The translations under genes and the position numbers were made by a program. From positions 15,842,001-15,906,000 of the forward strand of contig NC_134025.1 in the NCBI RefSeq assembly GCF_964204645.1: DNA of 64,000 nt, in the 5' to 3' direction. Below, piece after piece: positions 1 to 12,858 of the stretch. The stretch's first letter is position 1, and every line of letters starts with the position of its first letter. Source of the DNA: Tubulanus polymorphus. Its lineage: Eukaryota; Nemertea; Palaeonemertea; Tubulaniformes; Tubulanidae. The notes below the pieces were generated by a model, which saw nothing but the letters and a program-made list of their open reading frames with translations, did not search any database and was not told the origin of the DNA.

Positions 1-337
1 GGGACTCGTATTTGAAGTTTGGGGGGTGAACTATTGCATAGATCATCCAATATCTAGAAAAGGGTGGAAACTCGTATACAGATACTTCCATTTAAATTCG
101 CTATTCCTCCTAAAATATCCAAAGGATTTCCGTGAAATCTGTTTTTAATTGTTCAAAAATCATTTTTTTTCTCGATATGTCTACTTATATCTACTATATC
201 AGCCGACCAATAAGTCATGGTTGTAATACGATAAGTCTGACGAGGACCAAGGTAAGCAGAAAAACCTTAGGTTCCGGAATCTTACGACATTACGCCACAT
301 TGCGAACATACCGACAAAACGAAATACCGACAAATCC
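1..337. other. no gene recognised
   Basis: I see no gene here. A short stretch around 275-300 resembles the spacer found next to the minisatellite at 46.9-48.1 kb, so this edge belongs to the same repeat family. Confidence 0.5.
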
Positions 338-603
338 GTGCGTGGATTACCCTTATATAAAGTGGCTGGGATCGAGGGGCCTTGTGGTGCGTGGATTACA
401 CTTATATAAAGTGGATGGAATCGAGGGGCTGCGTGTTTGCGTGGATTACTCTTATATAAAGTGGCTGGGATCGAGGGCCGTGTGGTGCGTGGATTTCCCT
501 TATATAAAGTGGCTGGAATCGAGGGGCTGTGTGTTTGCGTGGATTACTCTTATATAAAGTGGCTAGGATCGAGGGGCTGGGTATGTATCTGGATTACCCT
601 TGT
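338..603. repeat. minisatellite A, about five to six units of 47-50 bp
   Basis: Each unit carries GTGCGTGGATTAC, CTTATATAAAGTGG and GGATCGAGGGGC in the same order. Units differ by a few substitutions and small indels. The same family forms the larger array at 47174-47770. Open frames across it are a by-product of the repeat, not genes. Confidence 0.92.
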
Positions 604-2292
604 ATTATTTACTTGCAATACAATATTGACTATGCGAATAACAATAATATCATACATTACAAGTACGTTACACCATAATATCTTGATAAGGGTAATAAAA
701 TCGATTTATATAATGCGACGGTGTATTATTTTGTTGAAAAACTACAGAGGTTAAAAATTAAGTCGCCATATTGGAGTTAACCTGCAGGGGCACTGCAAAT
801 ATTTTATTTCGTATGAGCAATCGAAATACATCTATGTTAATAGTTGGATAATCAAATAACGACCAAAAATAATTTCTCAAAGTCAAAGATAGTCAAATTC
901 AAATTTTCATAAATTTATTGTCGGCCATTTTGAACTATGGGCTCATAGAAGGCGCTGTGAAAAGTTTTCCTTAAGTAAGCCCATCTTTACCGTTTTAATG
1001 GCAAAACCAGACTCAAAATTAAATACTCTTGTTCTAAATACTTTGTTGTAACATCACATTTTTCTACTCATCATTCTATTTTTGCAATGTATATTTCTCC
1101 ATTTGAGTAGTTGAATAAACAATAATCCATGATGACGGTATGGTTTTATTACAATAAACTCTTTCATATAAAATTCGCATTGTGTGACTTCTTCATTTAC
1201 ATTTCTCCATGTCTAATAAACTGCGGCTATAAGTATCTACTCAATATACATGTTCTCTTTTGTCGATTTTATTCAAACCTTGATGGTCATTAGAGATAGA
1301 GGGAGAGAGAGTCCAAATGTCTTTTGATTTTAATTTTTCAATAATAAAATTCGCTTTAAATCTTTTAAGCTGCTCATACGCTGGTCCTATCAAGGCCTAC
1401 ACCTGGTATGTACTTTCAAAACTGACTGTGCCACCCGATGTCCTCCAAAAGGTTGAAATAGAAATTAGTAAATACTATATTCGAGTCAATTCATTTTCTA
1501 AATTTCTTGCAGTATGCTTCAAGAAAGGACAATTGATTGGTTGCATGGAAATAAGTCGTTTTCGTTCAATTGAAGCCATTCTTTCGTACAATATCGTGCA
1601 TATAGGACTCTATAGCACCTCAATTAGTTGCAGGATATTTCTTTTTAGAAATTGACCTCTTCTCGACTTAATATGTTGGTTTCTCAGCAGCACTTAACAT
1701 TGTTTCAGGATTCAAGTCGATATCAGAATTAGGTGTACGTATTTAACACAGTTGTTAAACATCATCTGCTGTCTGTGATCCAATTTTCAGTTCTCCTTGG
1801 GTATTTGATATGAAGTGGCTGACCCAGTTTGGTACGTTCGAACTGCCAGGCTTATTATATCGCCGTTTAATATGTCTTCTTGGTTTCTGCACACTCAGTC
1901 TAGATTCTGTAATGGTACATTTATCGTCAAAAGTAGAAGTAAATACTGAAGTCACCAACTGTTGTGGTTATAAGATACTAACAACGTCAGGAATAAAATA
2001 TAAACAAAGTGAACTCAAGAAAACGCCAGACACTTCCAGTCATCGAAGAAATGACTAATCCACCATATTTAACCATCTTGATCTTATAAATAGTCACTGA
2101 TTGAAAAATCATACATTAAATACAAAATTATTACGACTTTATTCCCAGCCTTAAGAACTGATATCGAACAACTTCTTGCCAAACAATAATCTGATCCTAT
2201 GCGATCTTTTAATGGTGACCCTTTAATGTGCAGGCAATCATTTTGAATACAAACTCGGTACGAGAGTTTAACCATATCAGCCACTAAATAAC
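604..2292. other. gene-free stretch
   Basis: No reading frame here has a recognisable domain or convincing splice structure. The longest open frame (1317-1655, plus) has no features that set it apart from chance. Confidence 0.5.
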
Positions 2293-2317
2293 AACAATAA
2301 TAATAATGACGACGGCG

Positions 2318-2373
<56 letters not shown>
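2293..2373. repeat. (AAT)n microsatellite
   Basis: A nearly pure AAT tract, interrupted once near its start by GACGACGGCG. Confidence 0.95.
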
Positions 2374-2375
<2 letters not shown>

Positions 2376-2399
2376 TGATAATCAACAGAATAAAACGAC

Positions 2400-2428
2400 G
2401 GTTTCTGCGAGAGGAACAGAAACCCTAA
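2400..2428. repeat. short hairpin ending in CTAA
   Basis: The arms GGTTTCTG and CAGAAACC surround a nine-base loop and are followed at once by CTAA and then T. Related hairpins occur at 5395-5421 and 15666-15696. A hairpin before CTRR, inserted 5' of a T, is the layout of a Helitron 3' end. Here the hairpin is unusually close to the terminus, so this is only a possibility. Confidence 0.4.
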
Positions 2429-3755
2429 TAATGTGATTTATATAGCGCTAAATCCAGCAAAGCTCCTCAGAGCACTTAGCATGTGATAAAATGCCTCCTT
2501 AAAAAGAAAGCACGTCATTGATCTGTTTGGAAAGCAGTTGAATGCTTCCTAAACTGATCGAAGGAAGTGATTGCCCACAGACTAACCGGAGACTTGTTCC
2601 ATAATCTTGGGGCACTGGTGGAAAGGGCCCAACCACCGTTAAGACTAACTATGTAACAAGGAACAACTAACGAAACCTGATTGGCTGACCGAGGTACACG
2701 TGATGGAAAAGAAAGCGCAACGAGTTCAGATAAGTATAAAGTGACAAATTCTGTACAGCCTGAAAGAATAGCATAATTACTCCGTAACGGATGTAATATT
2801 CAACTGGTAGCCAGTGTAGATCATGCAGAACATTATTAGCTAGCAGTACCTTGTCTATGAAAAAACTGTAAGATACTATGGATTGGAGGAATTTTAAAAG
2901 CAAAGTTTACAATCATGTCAATGATTCATTGATAAGTTGTGAAGATTCTGGATAAAAAGGGCAAGGTTTTGGGTTTCACGTATGCATTGTTTCAATCAGC
3001 GACTATTCATGATTCACGTGAAATTTGGTGAAATGACCTATCTCCCATTTTTGGGTGACCTGAATGAAGAACATTGATCCCAAATTGATAAAAAATGGCC
3101 ACCATAATTGACCATTTCATGGAAGTGTAGGCATTTTCCCACCGACCCGTACGGGCAAAATGATTGGCTCCGTTTGACCCCCCAGTACGAGTTTTCAAAT
3201 TCATTATTCACAATTCCCAGACATAATTGTAACTTACTACAGGTTCCCAAGGATAGTGTTTCTCTATTCACCTCTTCGTCACTAGGGTCTTCATCACAAT
3301 CTGATGAAGGTAAAACCTCGATCTGAAATGCCAATACATAAGATATCTAAGTTATTACTTGCATTTTGGATACATCCACGCTGGGGCATTTTTCATGACA
3401 ACGGTGATCAAATTTAAGTGTATTTAAGATATTATTGATTATACAACTCAACGATTTGGAAAAAATAGAAACTTAAGAGTCGAACCATAGGTTTTCTGAT
3501 CTGCCCTGTCTGAATATCACCTTTTCGAATCGATTCAAGTTCATAGTGAATTTGGAGGTGTTATAAACCACAAATGTTGAAATGAGCATTGGGTTTTCAT
3601 AACATATGTCCCGGCAGGTTTTAGTTAGGTTAGGTTAGTTATGAATTAGGATCCATTACACAGTTGTGAGTTAAAATTTGAGAGTTTACTTATTGAAAAT
3701 GAACTTATTTTAACCCAGAATTAACTCTAACTTAGAACTGTGGAACCGGAGCCTG
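2429..3755. other. gene-free stretch
   Basis: No supported gene. Short overlapping open frames on both strands at 3007-3334 are mutual shadows without domain signatures. Confidence 0.5.
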
Positions 3756-4515
3756 GTTACGGTAAAATAGAAAATATAGATCTAAGAAACATTAAATTTC
3801 AATAAATTACCGACATTTTATGATAATTTAAAATAAGAAAATAGTAATGGTTGGATTTATTTTATTTTAGAAAATAGTGAAGGTTTTACAAAATCAGGTA
3901 TGCAAACAATAAATAAATTTCTTAGAATTTATTCAATTTGCATTTTAGGATCACAAGTTGAAACAAGATCATCGATAATTGGAAATTTAAATACTTCACT
4001 TGATACATAAAAACAATTTAAACTTCTATTTGAAGATTCGATTCATAATGATAAAAATGGATCAATTCCAATACATATTATAAGATATCAAAATTATTTA
4101 GATAAATCTCATCTAAGATTAAATTATTATATTGGACCAAATTTATTAATTATTTCTAATGATTTAATTTCAAAAATGGGAAATATAATTGGTTATGATG
4201 ATTCAATTAAAACTGCAACAATAAATAATTCATTTGGGTTCAATGATATTAATAAAAAGATTATTACTGCTCCAAAATTAATGGAAGGTGAGAAAAATAA
4301 AAACATATTCAATCAACTGAAATTAAAACTAAAAACATTAAATTAGATAATGATTCTAAATGAAAAAAAAATAACAATTCATCAGAAAATATAAAAACTG
4401 ATAATACTCAACATGAAATAATTAAAAGTAATAATAACAAATCACATGGAAATACTAAATTAGCTATAACTTGTATAGGAATTGTAATAGGAGGAATATT
4501 ATATTTTAAATTTTA
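3756..4515 (+). pseudogene. 3' part of the 461-aa viral protein gene, decayed
   Basis: This is a relic of the gene that is intact at 31868-33253. It keeps the second half, from the stretch reading NKLPTFYDNLK through to the C-terminal membrane segment ending GGILYFKF. The match starts abruptly near 3756, where host-like sequence joins GGTTACGG. Several in-frame stops and at least one frameshift (near 4300) interrupt it. It represents a third insertion of the virus-like element, in the orientation opposite to the two large copies. Function of the family is unknown. Confidence 0.85.
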
Positions 4516-4532
4516 AATTTCTCATCATATAA

Positions 4533-5390
4533 ATGGATGTAGAAGGTGAAGAAGATATTGGAATGGATACTTTCAATGGAGCTGATATAACCTGAACAAC
4601 CACCTGATTTTACTGACAGAAGTTTTAATGATTATAATTTAGCAGATACTGGTTCTCATAATCCAGGGGGATTTGATAAAACAAATAAATCGAGAATCTA
4701 TCCTAAAAATGATAATCTAGATTTAATAAACAAGATTTAGACAATAATAAATTAATTCATCATTTTAAACCTATATTTGAAAAATCTGGGTATGATATAG
4801 ATGATATAGGTGCGCAATATTTAGCACCAAAATTGAAATTTTTAGTTGGTGAATATTATTATCGTTTGAAATATGATTATTATATCAATATCACTTATAA
4901 AAATCAAATAGAATATTAGCACAATCAACTTTGAGTAATTTAGAGCCGTCTAGAATTAAAAGAATGATTAATAATGATGTAATAACTGATGTTACAAAAC
5001 AAGAAGTAGATCAAAGTAAAAGAGTACTTAAACAAAAAATTGATGAATTATTCCATTATTAATGAAAATTTAGAAACAGAAACAACTTCTAAGCAGAATA
5101 TAACTTCTAAAACTAATAAACCTGAATCAAATAAAGTTCCAATTGAAAAACTTTCTCAAAATGGATTATTTGATGCAACAAATCAAGAATTAGAAGATTT
5201 AGATATAATTTCTGGTAAAGCAATTAGAGAAATAAAAAGAATAGGAAATTGAAGCTGATAAAATTGCACTTAATGAAATAATTAGAGATCATAAAACTAA
5301 AACTTTAGAAGATGAATTATCTAAATTTAATCATGAATTATAACAATTAAAATTAGATAGAGATATCAAAGTAATTAATGAATCTCAATA
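4533..5390 (+). pseudogene. acidic/coiled-coil viral protein gene, decayed 3' truncated
   Basis: It starts right after the relic at 3756-4515, in the same order and with the same short spacing as in the large copies. The start is preceded by ATATAA, giving TAAATG. It matches the acidic N-terminal part (GEEDIGMDTF) and the HHFKPIFEKSGYD segment also seen at 55727-56191, then runs into the charged coiled-coil part. Multiple frameshifts are present. The match stops about five bases before the hairpin at 5395, so its truncation point and that repeat coincide. Confidence 0.8.
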
Positions 5391-5394
5391 AGAA

Positions 5395-5421
5395 TTTCTG
5401 TGAAGAAACAGAAAACCCTAA
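5395..5421. repeat. short hairpin ending in CTAA, abutting viral relic
   Basis: TTTCTGT and ACAGAAA form the stem, followed by ACCCTAA and T. It is the second member of the family at 2400 and 15666. It directly follows the end of the viral fragment. Confidence 0.45.
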
Positions 5422-5905
5422 TGAATCATTGAACACAGCGCACACTATAAATCGTTGTGTCATATGCCTTGAGTATCAGTCTTCGCGCTAGAAATGATGA
5501 TATAAACCTATTCAATTGTGCACCAATTTTGTTTGTGAAGTAACGCGCACCAGCTGATCCGGGTTCAACACAAAGCGTCGATCTTGGCGATATCAAGTTC
5601 TTCCGACGCAAAATAGCATTGAATTTTCACATGTGTAATATTGGACAGTTAAAGATGCTGCATAAAAACGTGCTCAGACAAATCGAATTTTTGAAACGTT
5701 TGGTAAATTTCTAAAAAAATATGAACCCCACGGCTTTTAACTCTGCGCTCCATAAAGAAAAACCAATTACGAAATAAATTTTTGCTTTATCCGTTCAATT
5801 CGCCTATTAGTAGTGAAATTACAGGCTACTGAAATTACGTTTGAGTGTCCTAAAAATAACTTTTAGCGTAGTGTATTAAGCATACGAATGAGCCAATTAT
5901 CACCG
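5422..5905 (+). repeat. dispersed repeat R1, copy a
   Basis: This stretch recurs at 8020-8440 and continues at 9598-9730, collinear and with scattered differences. It begins with GAATCATTGAACACA and ends around GCATACGAATGA. No coding potential was recognised in it. Confidence 0.8.
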
Positions 5906-6611
5906 ACCTTTCATGGGGAATATGTGAGCAAGCAGCGAATGAGTGTATGATAGGTTGTGAATTTTTGGAGAGACATCCAACTTAAATTAAGTGTTGATAC
6001 TCGGAGAAACCACCAAGGTAATTTTTGTCTTTATTGCATTTAGAACAGATTAGAACCTTAAAGAGTGACAACTTGACCCGTAAACTCTGACATACAACAT
6101 ATTTTCTGATCCACAATTAGAGTAATCAAGTTTCTTTCCAGGGATACCATAGCAATGGAGATATTCTTTCAAATCATTAGGTTATAGGTAATCTTGATAT
6201 TGTTGTTAGTATCTAAGTACCTTTATAGGAGATTTTGGCTCATCTGCACTGTGATGTACACTAAGGTTATGGGTCTTGACAGCGAAAGAAGTTTCTCCGC
6301 CATTCTCATGCTCTGCATTTAATGAGTCAGAAGTCTTCATTCTTGGCCTAAAGAAAAGATAACAATTATGAAATATAGCTGCAAAGCAGCGATAACGGGT
6401 TTCTGCATTGTTGGATTAAATGTAGTACAAGGAGGCTTGCAGATGATTTCACTGAAATCAGTTCATAACGTACCGCAATTTTGAAGGAGCGTGAGCTAGG
6501 GGTCAGCACGGCATGGATACGTTGACCAACGTGGCTAAGTGCAAAGTACTAATTTACCAGGTTTAGGGAAAATAACTTCGAAAATAACTGAGATACGGCG
6601 TTTTTACCATT
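5906..6611. other. gene-free stretch with one short conserved motif
   Basis: No gene seen. At 6370-6406 there is a motif reading GAAATATAGCTGCAAAGCAG followed by CGATAACGGGTTTCTGC. It recurs at 11114-11151 and, inverted, at 40537-40574, so it is probably the end of a short mobile repeat. Confidence 0.5.
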
Positions 6612-7290
6612 CCCCAGTGGCAGTTGCATAAACTTATTTAGCTGGTTAGCATACTATTCATATGTATATGTACTCACACCAGGTTTTGTGATATTGATAA
6701 TAAAATGGCTGAATTACACGCGAAAAACTGAAGCTAGTACGAGTTTCGAAAATCAACGCCCCCTAGTAGTTAGAATAGGAACTAATTATGTGAGGGGTTC
6801 GTTGTATCTTATATCCAGGTACACGAGTGTGAATTTTCATAAGAATCCCTTCATTCGCCTAGTAGATATCAATGAAAATGAATTTCCAGCAACTTGTAGG
6901 TGGCGCTACTGGAGAACCATATGAGTTACCTACTAAAACCATACATCAATACAAGTGTCTTGTAAAGAAAGGGCTACTAACCACCATTGCAACCACGACT
7001 ATATCGCCAATGGTTAAGAACCTAGGAGCAAAAATCTGTGTTTTTGCAGTCCCCGGATGGCAGTTGTATGAACTAATCATGCAGGTTGGCATATTACACA
7101 AATGTCTATGCACTTATACCAAGTTTTGTGATTTGCATAATAATCAAACCACATTACATGCAAAAAAATGGATGCTGAAATGAGTTTTCAACATTTACGC
7201 CCCCTAATGGTTAAAATAGGAACTCATTATGTAAGGGGTTCGTTGTATTGAGTAAACAGGTACATGTGTATCAATGTTTATAGAAATCAA
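6612..7290 (+). repeat. diverged tandem duplication, unit about 440 bp
   Basis: The segment 6612-6850 (GGCAGTTGCATAAACTTAT ... ACGCCCCCTAGTAGTTA ... GGGGTTCGTTGTAT) is repeated at about 7050-7290 with moderate divergence. Between the two lies a copy of dispersed repeat R2 (6893-7040), which starts GGTGGCGCTACTGGAGAACC. Confidence 0.7.
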
Positions 7291-8019
7291 TATACAAGCT
7301 TAGCCGATGTAAATGACCAATGGTCCAGTGCCTCGCCAAACTGGTGTGAAGTAAAGAATATGTCACGTAGGCTACCGGTAAGCAACAAATCATTTCATTG
7401 AAAATTAAACAAGAATCAAATATATAAAAAAGAACTCAATTTTTGTCAGTGGGAACTTTTAATTGTAACTGACTTTTAACGAGAATGAAATCGTCGAAAA
7501 ATTGATTATAGGCCATTTGTCTGAACAAATGTTCATAATTGTAATACATCCCTTGAATGATATAAAACAACTGAAACTACGAGTGCCCGATAAGATACGG
7601 TTGGTACAAACTTGGTGAGAGCCTGGGTTTCATCGGAGGTTTCTTCATTTTTATCATACGGATCCATCAGGACAGAAGTTCTTCAAATTTGAGGCCAGTC
7701 AGTACCGGTTACTGACGAAACAAAGTTTATCGACTGACATGATCTTTAATAATTTCACGATAGGATTGCTTTAAGTAGCTTGCATCTTCACTCAGACAAA
7801 TCGGATCGCTAATGCGAACGTTAATAAAATGACTTTAATCAATTAATGATGATAAAACAAGTATTCCAGTCGTGTAAATATCAGACTCATCTCTAAAAAT
7901 TCGATGCTATCAGTAAATCAGCCGTGTGGCGAACACGGAAGTAAATTTCCGCATTTTGAAACCACATTTTCGTCAGATATCTTGATGCAACGTTACCTTA
8001 TGCACGGGATATCAAAACT
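7291..8019. other. gene-free stretch
   Basis: Nothing recognisable on either strand. Confidence 0.45.
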
Positions 8020-8440
8020 AGATGAATCATTGAACACATCACAGACAATAAATCGTCATATCATACGCTTGAATATCAGTATTCGCGCTAGAAATGATGA
8101 ATATCAACCTATTCAATCGTGCCGACAATAACGCGCACCAGCTGATCCACCTCGTTCAATGTTATGACGTCATGATGGAAGTCAAAACCGGGTCAACACA
8201 AATATTATAGAACCAAGATTTTGAGGGGTTACGTCTTTAGAAGCCCATAACTCGGATCTTGGCAATATCAAGATCTTCCGACGCAAATAGCATTGAATTT
8301 TCACATGTGTTATTTTGGACAGTTAAAGATGCTGCATAAAAAACGTGCTCAAATAAATCGAATTTTTGAAACTTTTTGGTAAATTTCTCAACAAATGTGA
8401 AACCGACGGCTTTCAACTATGCGCTCCATAAAGAACAAGA
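8020..8440 (+). repeat. dispersed repeat R1, copy b, left part
   Basis: Matches 5422-5760 up to GCGCTCCATAAAGAA. The match then breaks and resumes at 9598 with AAAACCAATTACGAA, so this copy is split by about 1.15 kb of other sequence. Confidence 0.75.
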
Positions 8441-9597
8441 AAATTAATTTTAATAAATTATTTGACGCCTGCGAAAAAATGTAGAATTTCTCGGATAAGC
8501 TAATGTGGAAATGCAAATTTGAAATCGAAGTTTTAAGAAATTTGGGGAATTATGAGTTTTGGCGATTGGGTAGATGATACAGGTCTTCGATTCTAGAAGT
8601 GGTTTAATTTTTTTATTGAAAATTGTCAATAATTGATAACTTGCGACCGACTTCATTTACTTTGCCTCTAAGCTAGTCTGCAACTTCATTGTCTCCATGG
8701 TTGAAGAAGGAGCTCTTCTGATGTCTGCTTCATCATGACTTCGAGCATATCGTGTGGCCTAGCCAGCCGGTCCGGTCCCCGGGCCATGGGTTTGGCTGTC
8801 ACTCGATATCCTAGTCTTGAGTCTGGGTTGAAGTAGACATTGTCATTTAAAATAACTTGTTTATGTTATTCTGTATGAATTACCCGTGTGTCTTGTATGT
8901 TGTATTTTCTTATTTTAAAATTAGTATTTATTGAATTTGGGAATTTTATCCCGGAATTTTAATGTAATAAGGATCAATAAAGAATTGAATTGAATTTTCA
9001 CCTATACACATGCCATCAGAGGACGCGGAGCCGTATATAACAGCTATGCTATTATAAATTGCTAATCTCATGAAACCTGCATATCCCTAATATCAAACAT
9101 ATTTTCTAAAACATTTTAATATTGAAATTATATGTTTACAAATTTTCATATTGACCGCTTGTAGCCGCTGATGAAATTCACACCAGCCCTACACACATCG
9201 TAGATAGCTTCGTCATTCCACCAGCATCCACACGTCAGGGTCTGACTTAAATATCAGACTTCCAAATCGTGTATACATCCGCCATTTAACCGAATAGTCC
9301 GATTTACTTATCATTTCTATTTATGCCTGCCACTTCTGATATAATCATACATCCGTTACTATTACAATACGTCTTCTAACTATATTCAATGCAATATAAC
9401 ATTTCGACGTTCAAATATAGGTCATTATATAATCATAGGAAGCCATTCTACATCTTTGTCAATAATATTTTGCCAAATACTTTGTATGTGTACACATAGA
9501 ACTGTGACGTTTTGAACATCGATTTTCGTTTGTAAAATGACGCTGAATGGTTAACATTGCTTAGGTTTCATAATGGTAACGTTTTATAAGGCGTCAA
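8441..9597. mobile_element. insertion splitting R1 copy b
   Basis: The segment interrupts an otherwise collinear repeat. Near its ends TTTGACGCCT (about 8460) and AGGCGTCAAA (about 9591) are inverted copies of each other, which fits a DNA-transposon-type insert. Inside, at 8920-8996, a stretch ends AATAAAGAATTGAATTGAAT, the kind of short tandem tail found at LINE or SINE 3' ends. No transposase frame was seen. Confidence 0.45.
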
Positions 9598-9730
9598 AAA
9601 CCAATTACGAATTATATTTTTGCTTCATCCGTTCAACTCGCCCATTAGTAGTGAAATTACAGGCTATTGAAATTGCGTTGGAGTGTGCTAAAATAGCTTC
9701 AAGTGTAGTGTATTTAGCATACGAATGATT
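9598..9730 (+). repeat. dispersed repeat R1, copy b, right part
   Basis: Continues the match to 5760-5900, starting AAAACCAATTACGAA and including CATTAGTAGTGAAATTACAG. Confidence 0.75.
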
Positions 9731-9793
9731 ATCGATCGGCCAGATCGTTGACATAGGCTTGCTAACGCGAGCCAAAAAAGCATCCAGCATTTT

Positions 9794-10600
9794 ATAGGTG
9801 GCGCTACTGGAAAACCATAGAAGTTACCTGGTTAAACCATACATCAATACAAGCGTCTTGTCAAGGGCTACTGACCACACGTTGCAACCACGATTCTTCT
9901 CCAACGGTTAAGGAGCAAGGAGCAAAAATCTCATCAAAAAAATTTGGGGGCCCATTTAAGAGCCCCTAGAGCCCAAACGGCTAATCGCAGATAGGGCGTA
10001 CCATTGACTTGTTTAACCTCCGGGTTGTCATGAACAACTTTTGCGCTCGCCCGAAGCTAAAAAGTCAAACACAAAAATTTTCCTCACACAGTACATTTTT
10101 GATGTCAGAATTTTTAAAAGTAAAACACCCCCTGGTGGGTGAACGGGGTCCCCAATCAAAAATCCAAGACACTCTCCTCAAGGTACATGCATTTGGTACA
10201 TCTCACCTAAGTTTAAAGATAATCCGTCAAGGAATATTGTAATCCTAGCAGAATATAGCAATCCAGGCTCTCGCGAATGGATAGCTGCATTCATTATTAG
10301 CTCTATTCACGGAAGATACTGCAAGGATGCTATTATTTTAAAAAAATTCCTCAGTAGTATTCACTCGCTGACTGACCTCATTCATTCGTCGACACATATA
10401 CGGTACAAGAGATAAAAAACCACTACTGCTTACATGTATCACAGATCTAGAACACACTATCAATGCATATAGGGACACGGACGCAAGCACACTATCTGTC
10501 GACGCGGTGTGGGAATGACACGTAGACAATACACATACGTATATGGATACTGTTTGAATCGGGCTTAAATTTCGATTTTTAGAGGCTCCGAGTGAGTAAG
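9794..10600 (+). repeat. dispersed repeat R2, copy b
   Basis: Collinear with 40850-41480: GGTTAAACCATACATCAATA, then AAATTTGGGGGCCCAT, then AACCTCCGGG, then ACGTATATGGATACTGTT and GAATCGGGCTTAAATTTCGA. A shorter copy is at 6893-7040. Copies b and c thus lie on the two sides of the virus-like element. Confidence 0.75.
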
Positions 10601-10719
10601 CAGTGGAATTCTGATTAATATTGCGTAAATTATTTGTAAATGCAGCGTAGTACTTGTGATAGAGAATGGTAAGTTGCAGTAGTTTATAGCCTTTCAGTAA
10701 GATCCAGTGTGAAAAAGAA

Positions 10720-10754
<35 letters not shown>

Positions 10755-10780
10755 TAATAATAATAATACTAACAATAATA
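10720..10780. repeat. (AAT)n microsatellite
   Basis: AAT/GAT/ACT triplets. Read on the minus strand it gives a leucine-serine run inside a meaningless open frame. Confidence 0.92.
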
Positions 10781-10890
10781 CTAGGGATACATTCTAGGGT
10801 CCACATCCAAAATTTCGTTGGGTACAGGTAGGCGCGGCATGGAAGCTTTATATATTCAAAGAATTATTTTTCATAATATGAAAAAATATT

Positions 10891-11079
10891 AGTAATAGGG
10901 ATAATAGGCTTTCAAGCCAAAGGTCGAGAGGTCGAGAAATTTTCCAAATATAAAAAAATAGCAATAATTTCTAGTTGAATTAGTCGCGCACACTCCTAAT
11001 TCAACTAGAAATTATTATTATTTTCACATTTGTAAAATTTCTCAACATCTCAACCTTTAACTTGAAAGCCCTATTACTC
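10891..11079. mobile_element. palindromic MITE-like element, copy 1
   Basis: The left end AGTAATAGGG and the right end CCCTATTACTC are inverted, and most of the element folds back on itself. The centre pairs GAATTAGTCGCGCACACTCC with its complement. It is related to the cleaner copy at 40149-40317. No coding capacity. Confidence 0.75.
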
Positions 11080-11113
11080 ATAAAATATTTATATACATGA
11101 ATAAAATATATAT

Positions 11114-11151
11114 GAAATATAGCTGCCAAGCAGTGATGACGGGTTTTCTGC
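11114..11151 (+). repeat. short conserved motif, copy 2
   Basis: GAAATATAGCTGCCAAGCAG followed by TGATGACGGGTTTTCTGC. Same family as 6370 and 40537. Confidence 0.6.
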
Positions 11152-12548
11152 AAAGCCATTCAGAATGATGGGAATTGTAATCAATTGAAATACCGATACA
11201 TAAAATAAAATGCATTGACAGATTCGAACCTAATATGCAAACACTGTGTTAACGTCAAATATGATTCAGCTTTGAAACCGAACATACGCGGACATACAAT
11301 CAACAAATATGAATTTATTTGACCAGGCATTTATTTTGGCATTCAAACATCATGATACTGTATTATCACCATGCTTAGAAATGGATCTGTCCTATTAAGA
11401 ACTCATCTTAAGCACCTGCTGAGTCGATAGATTGAATGAATTTACAGATAAGAACGTATTATGATTTAGAATAGATTTAAGAAGTTAATGTTTTTATTGA
11501 AATATTTTTATACATATATAGTAGTGTAGATTCAATCAATAAATTATGAATTGATTTGGTCTGGGTTTCCGGCTGATGTTGATTTTGGCTTTTATGGATT
11601 ACAAATTCTATAGTGATAAAGAATTGAAACCTGCAACATGTGTGTAAATCAAACCTATTCCACTAGTTGCGTGTGTTTCCTAATAAACGGGAAAGTCACT
11701 CTTGATCTGAGTTATAAGAAAAATAATGTTCATTTAGTTATAGAAATTCATTGCCTTTTTGGAAATTCTGTAATAATATTTGTTCTGTCCTAATTTTTAT
11801 TACTGTATGAACGAATGATATGCTTTGTAAATATGATTTAATAAAATAAATTTGAATTTGAATTAAATTTGAACATGAGAATCAAGCATAACTTGTGTTT
11901 TTTCGACTTGTCTTTTGTTCCAGAGTTTCAATTACAATCAAATCCAAATTGGCTAAAAAGTACATAGGACTAAATGAAATGAACCGTTAGTTACTGCAAA
12001 CCTATTCCAGTGTTATGTCGTTCGTGTTGAATCACTCTCCTTGAGTTGAAAGAATCAGATCTTCTATGGTGCAACATCGGTCGAAGAGAGATATCTTGGT
12101 GTTGACTGTCCTTGACCATCTAACTGCATGCATTCGACATTGGAATCAGCATCATACTCATTTGAACTGCAAAATATTCATGCAAAATGAAAACCTACCG
12201 TACATGTATACAGTAATCAAACTTTCACCGATGTTGGATATTTGAATGAACGTTGGGCTTATTTCAGTATTCTAAAGCAGGGAATAATAAGCCGAATCAA
12301 TAGGCCCTATTCCCATTGGAACAATTGTATAATGCGTACGCTATACTGTACACTTATCAGTCAAGAATGGAGAAATCGGTATACCAAACCTACGAACAGC
12401 AAAATGTACAGGCCTACAATGATTTCTGGTATACAAGCCGTGACCACATTGACTATTAATGTCAGCAGGTCAGAGAAGGCCTAGCCAAATTTAATCACAT
12501 GGCTCAAATCAATTAGCCTTTCTGCGTGTGAATACTTCACTGTATTGT
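11152..12548. other. gene-free stretch
   Basis: No gene supported. Around 11820-11875 the sequence ends in AATAAAATAAATTTGAATTTG-type repeats, resembling the tail of a degraded non-LTR retroelement. The open frame at 12242-12484 looks like chance. Confidence 0.45.
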
Positions 12549-12711
12549 GGGATCATTCATTTATTACGTACGCATTAGGGGAGGGGGAGGGGTCAGGGCA
12601 ATTACGTACTGTAATGCTTAATGTACATGAAAAAATTGCAGATTTTGCGTACAGGGGGAGAGGGGGTTGAAATAATCAAATTTTATGCGTACGTAATAAA
12701 TGAATGATCCC
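12549..12711. mobile_element. 163-bp MITE with 27-bp perfect inverted ends
   Basis: The ends GGGATCATTCATTTATTACG and its complement CGTAATAAATGAATGATCCC are perfectly inverted, and the match extends inward by a further seven bases (TACGCAT). TGT flanks both sides, a possible 3-bp target duplication. The interior contains two G-rich runs and no coding frame. Confidence 0.85.
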
Positions 12712-12858
12712 TGTTTTAAAAATAGGCCTATCGAGTGAATTAGTACATAGACTGAATTAGACTTTAGGCTAGTCCTGGCCAAATCCTATCCATGTTATAA
12801 TTGCACCAGTTATAGTAACATCACTGTAGGGCCGACGAGAGGGAAAAGTTGTGTTTGT

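Noticed and set aside
1317-1655. 112-codon plus-strand frame as a gene
   Set aside because: No domain, no splice or promoter support, composition like the surrounding non-coding sequence.
3617-3645. TTAGG-type telomere repeats
   Set aside because: Only two to three imperfect GTTAGGTTAG units; too short to mean anything.
10338-10775. 145-codon frame beginning with a leucine-rich signal-like segment
   Set aside because: The hydrophobic start is the (AAT)n microsatellite read in antisense; the rest overlaps dispersed repeat R2.
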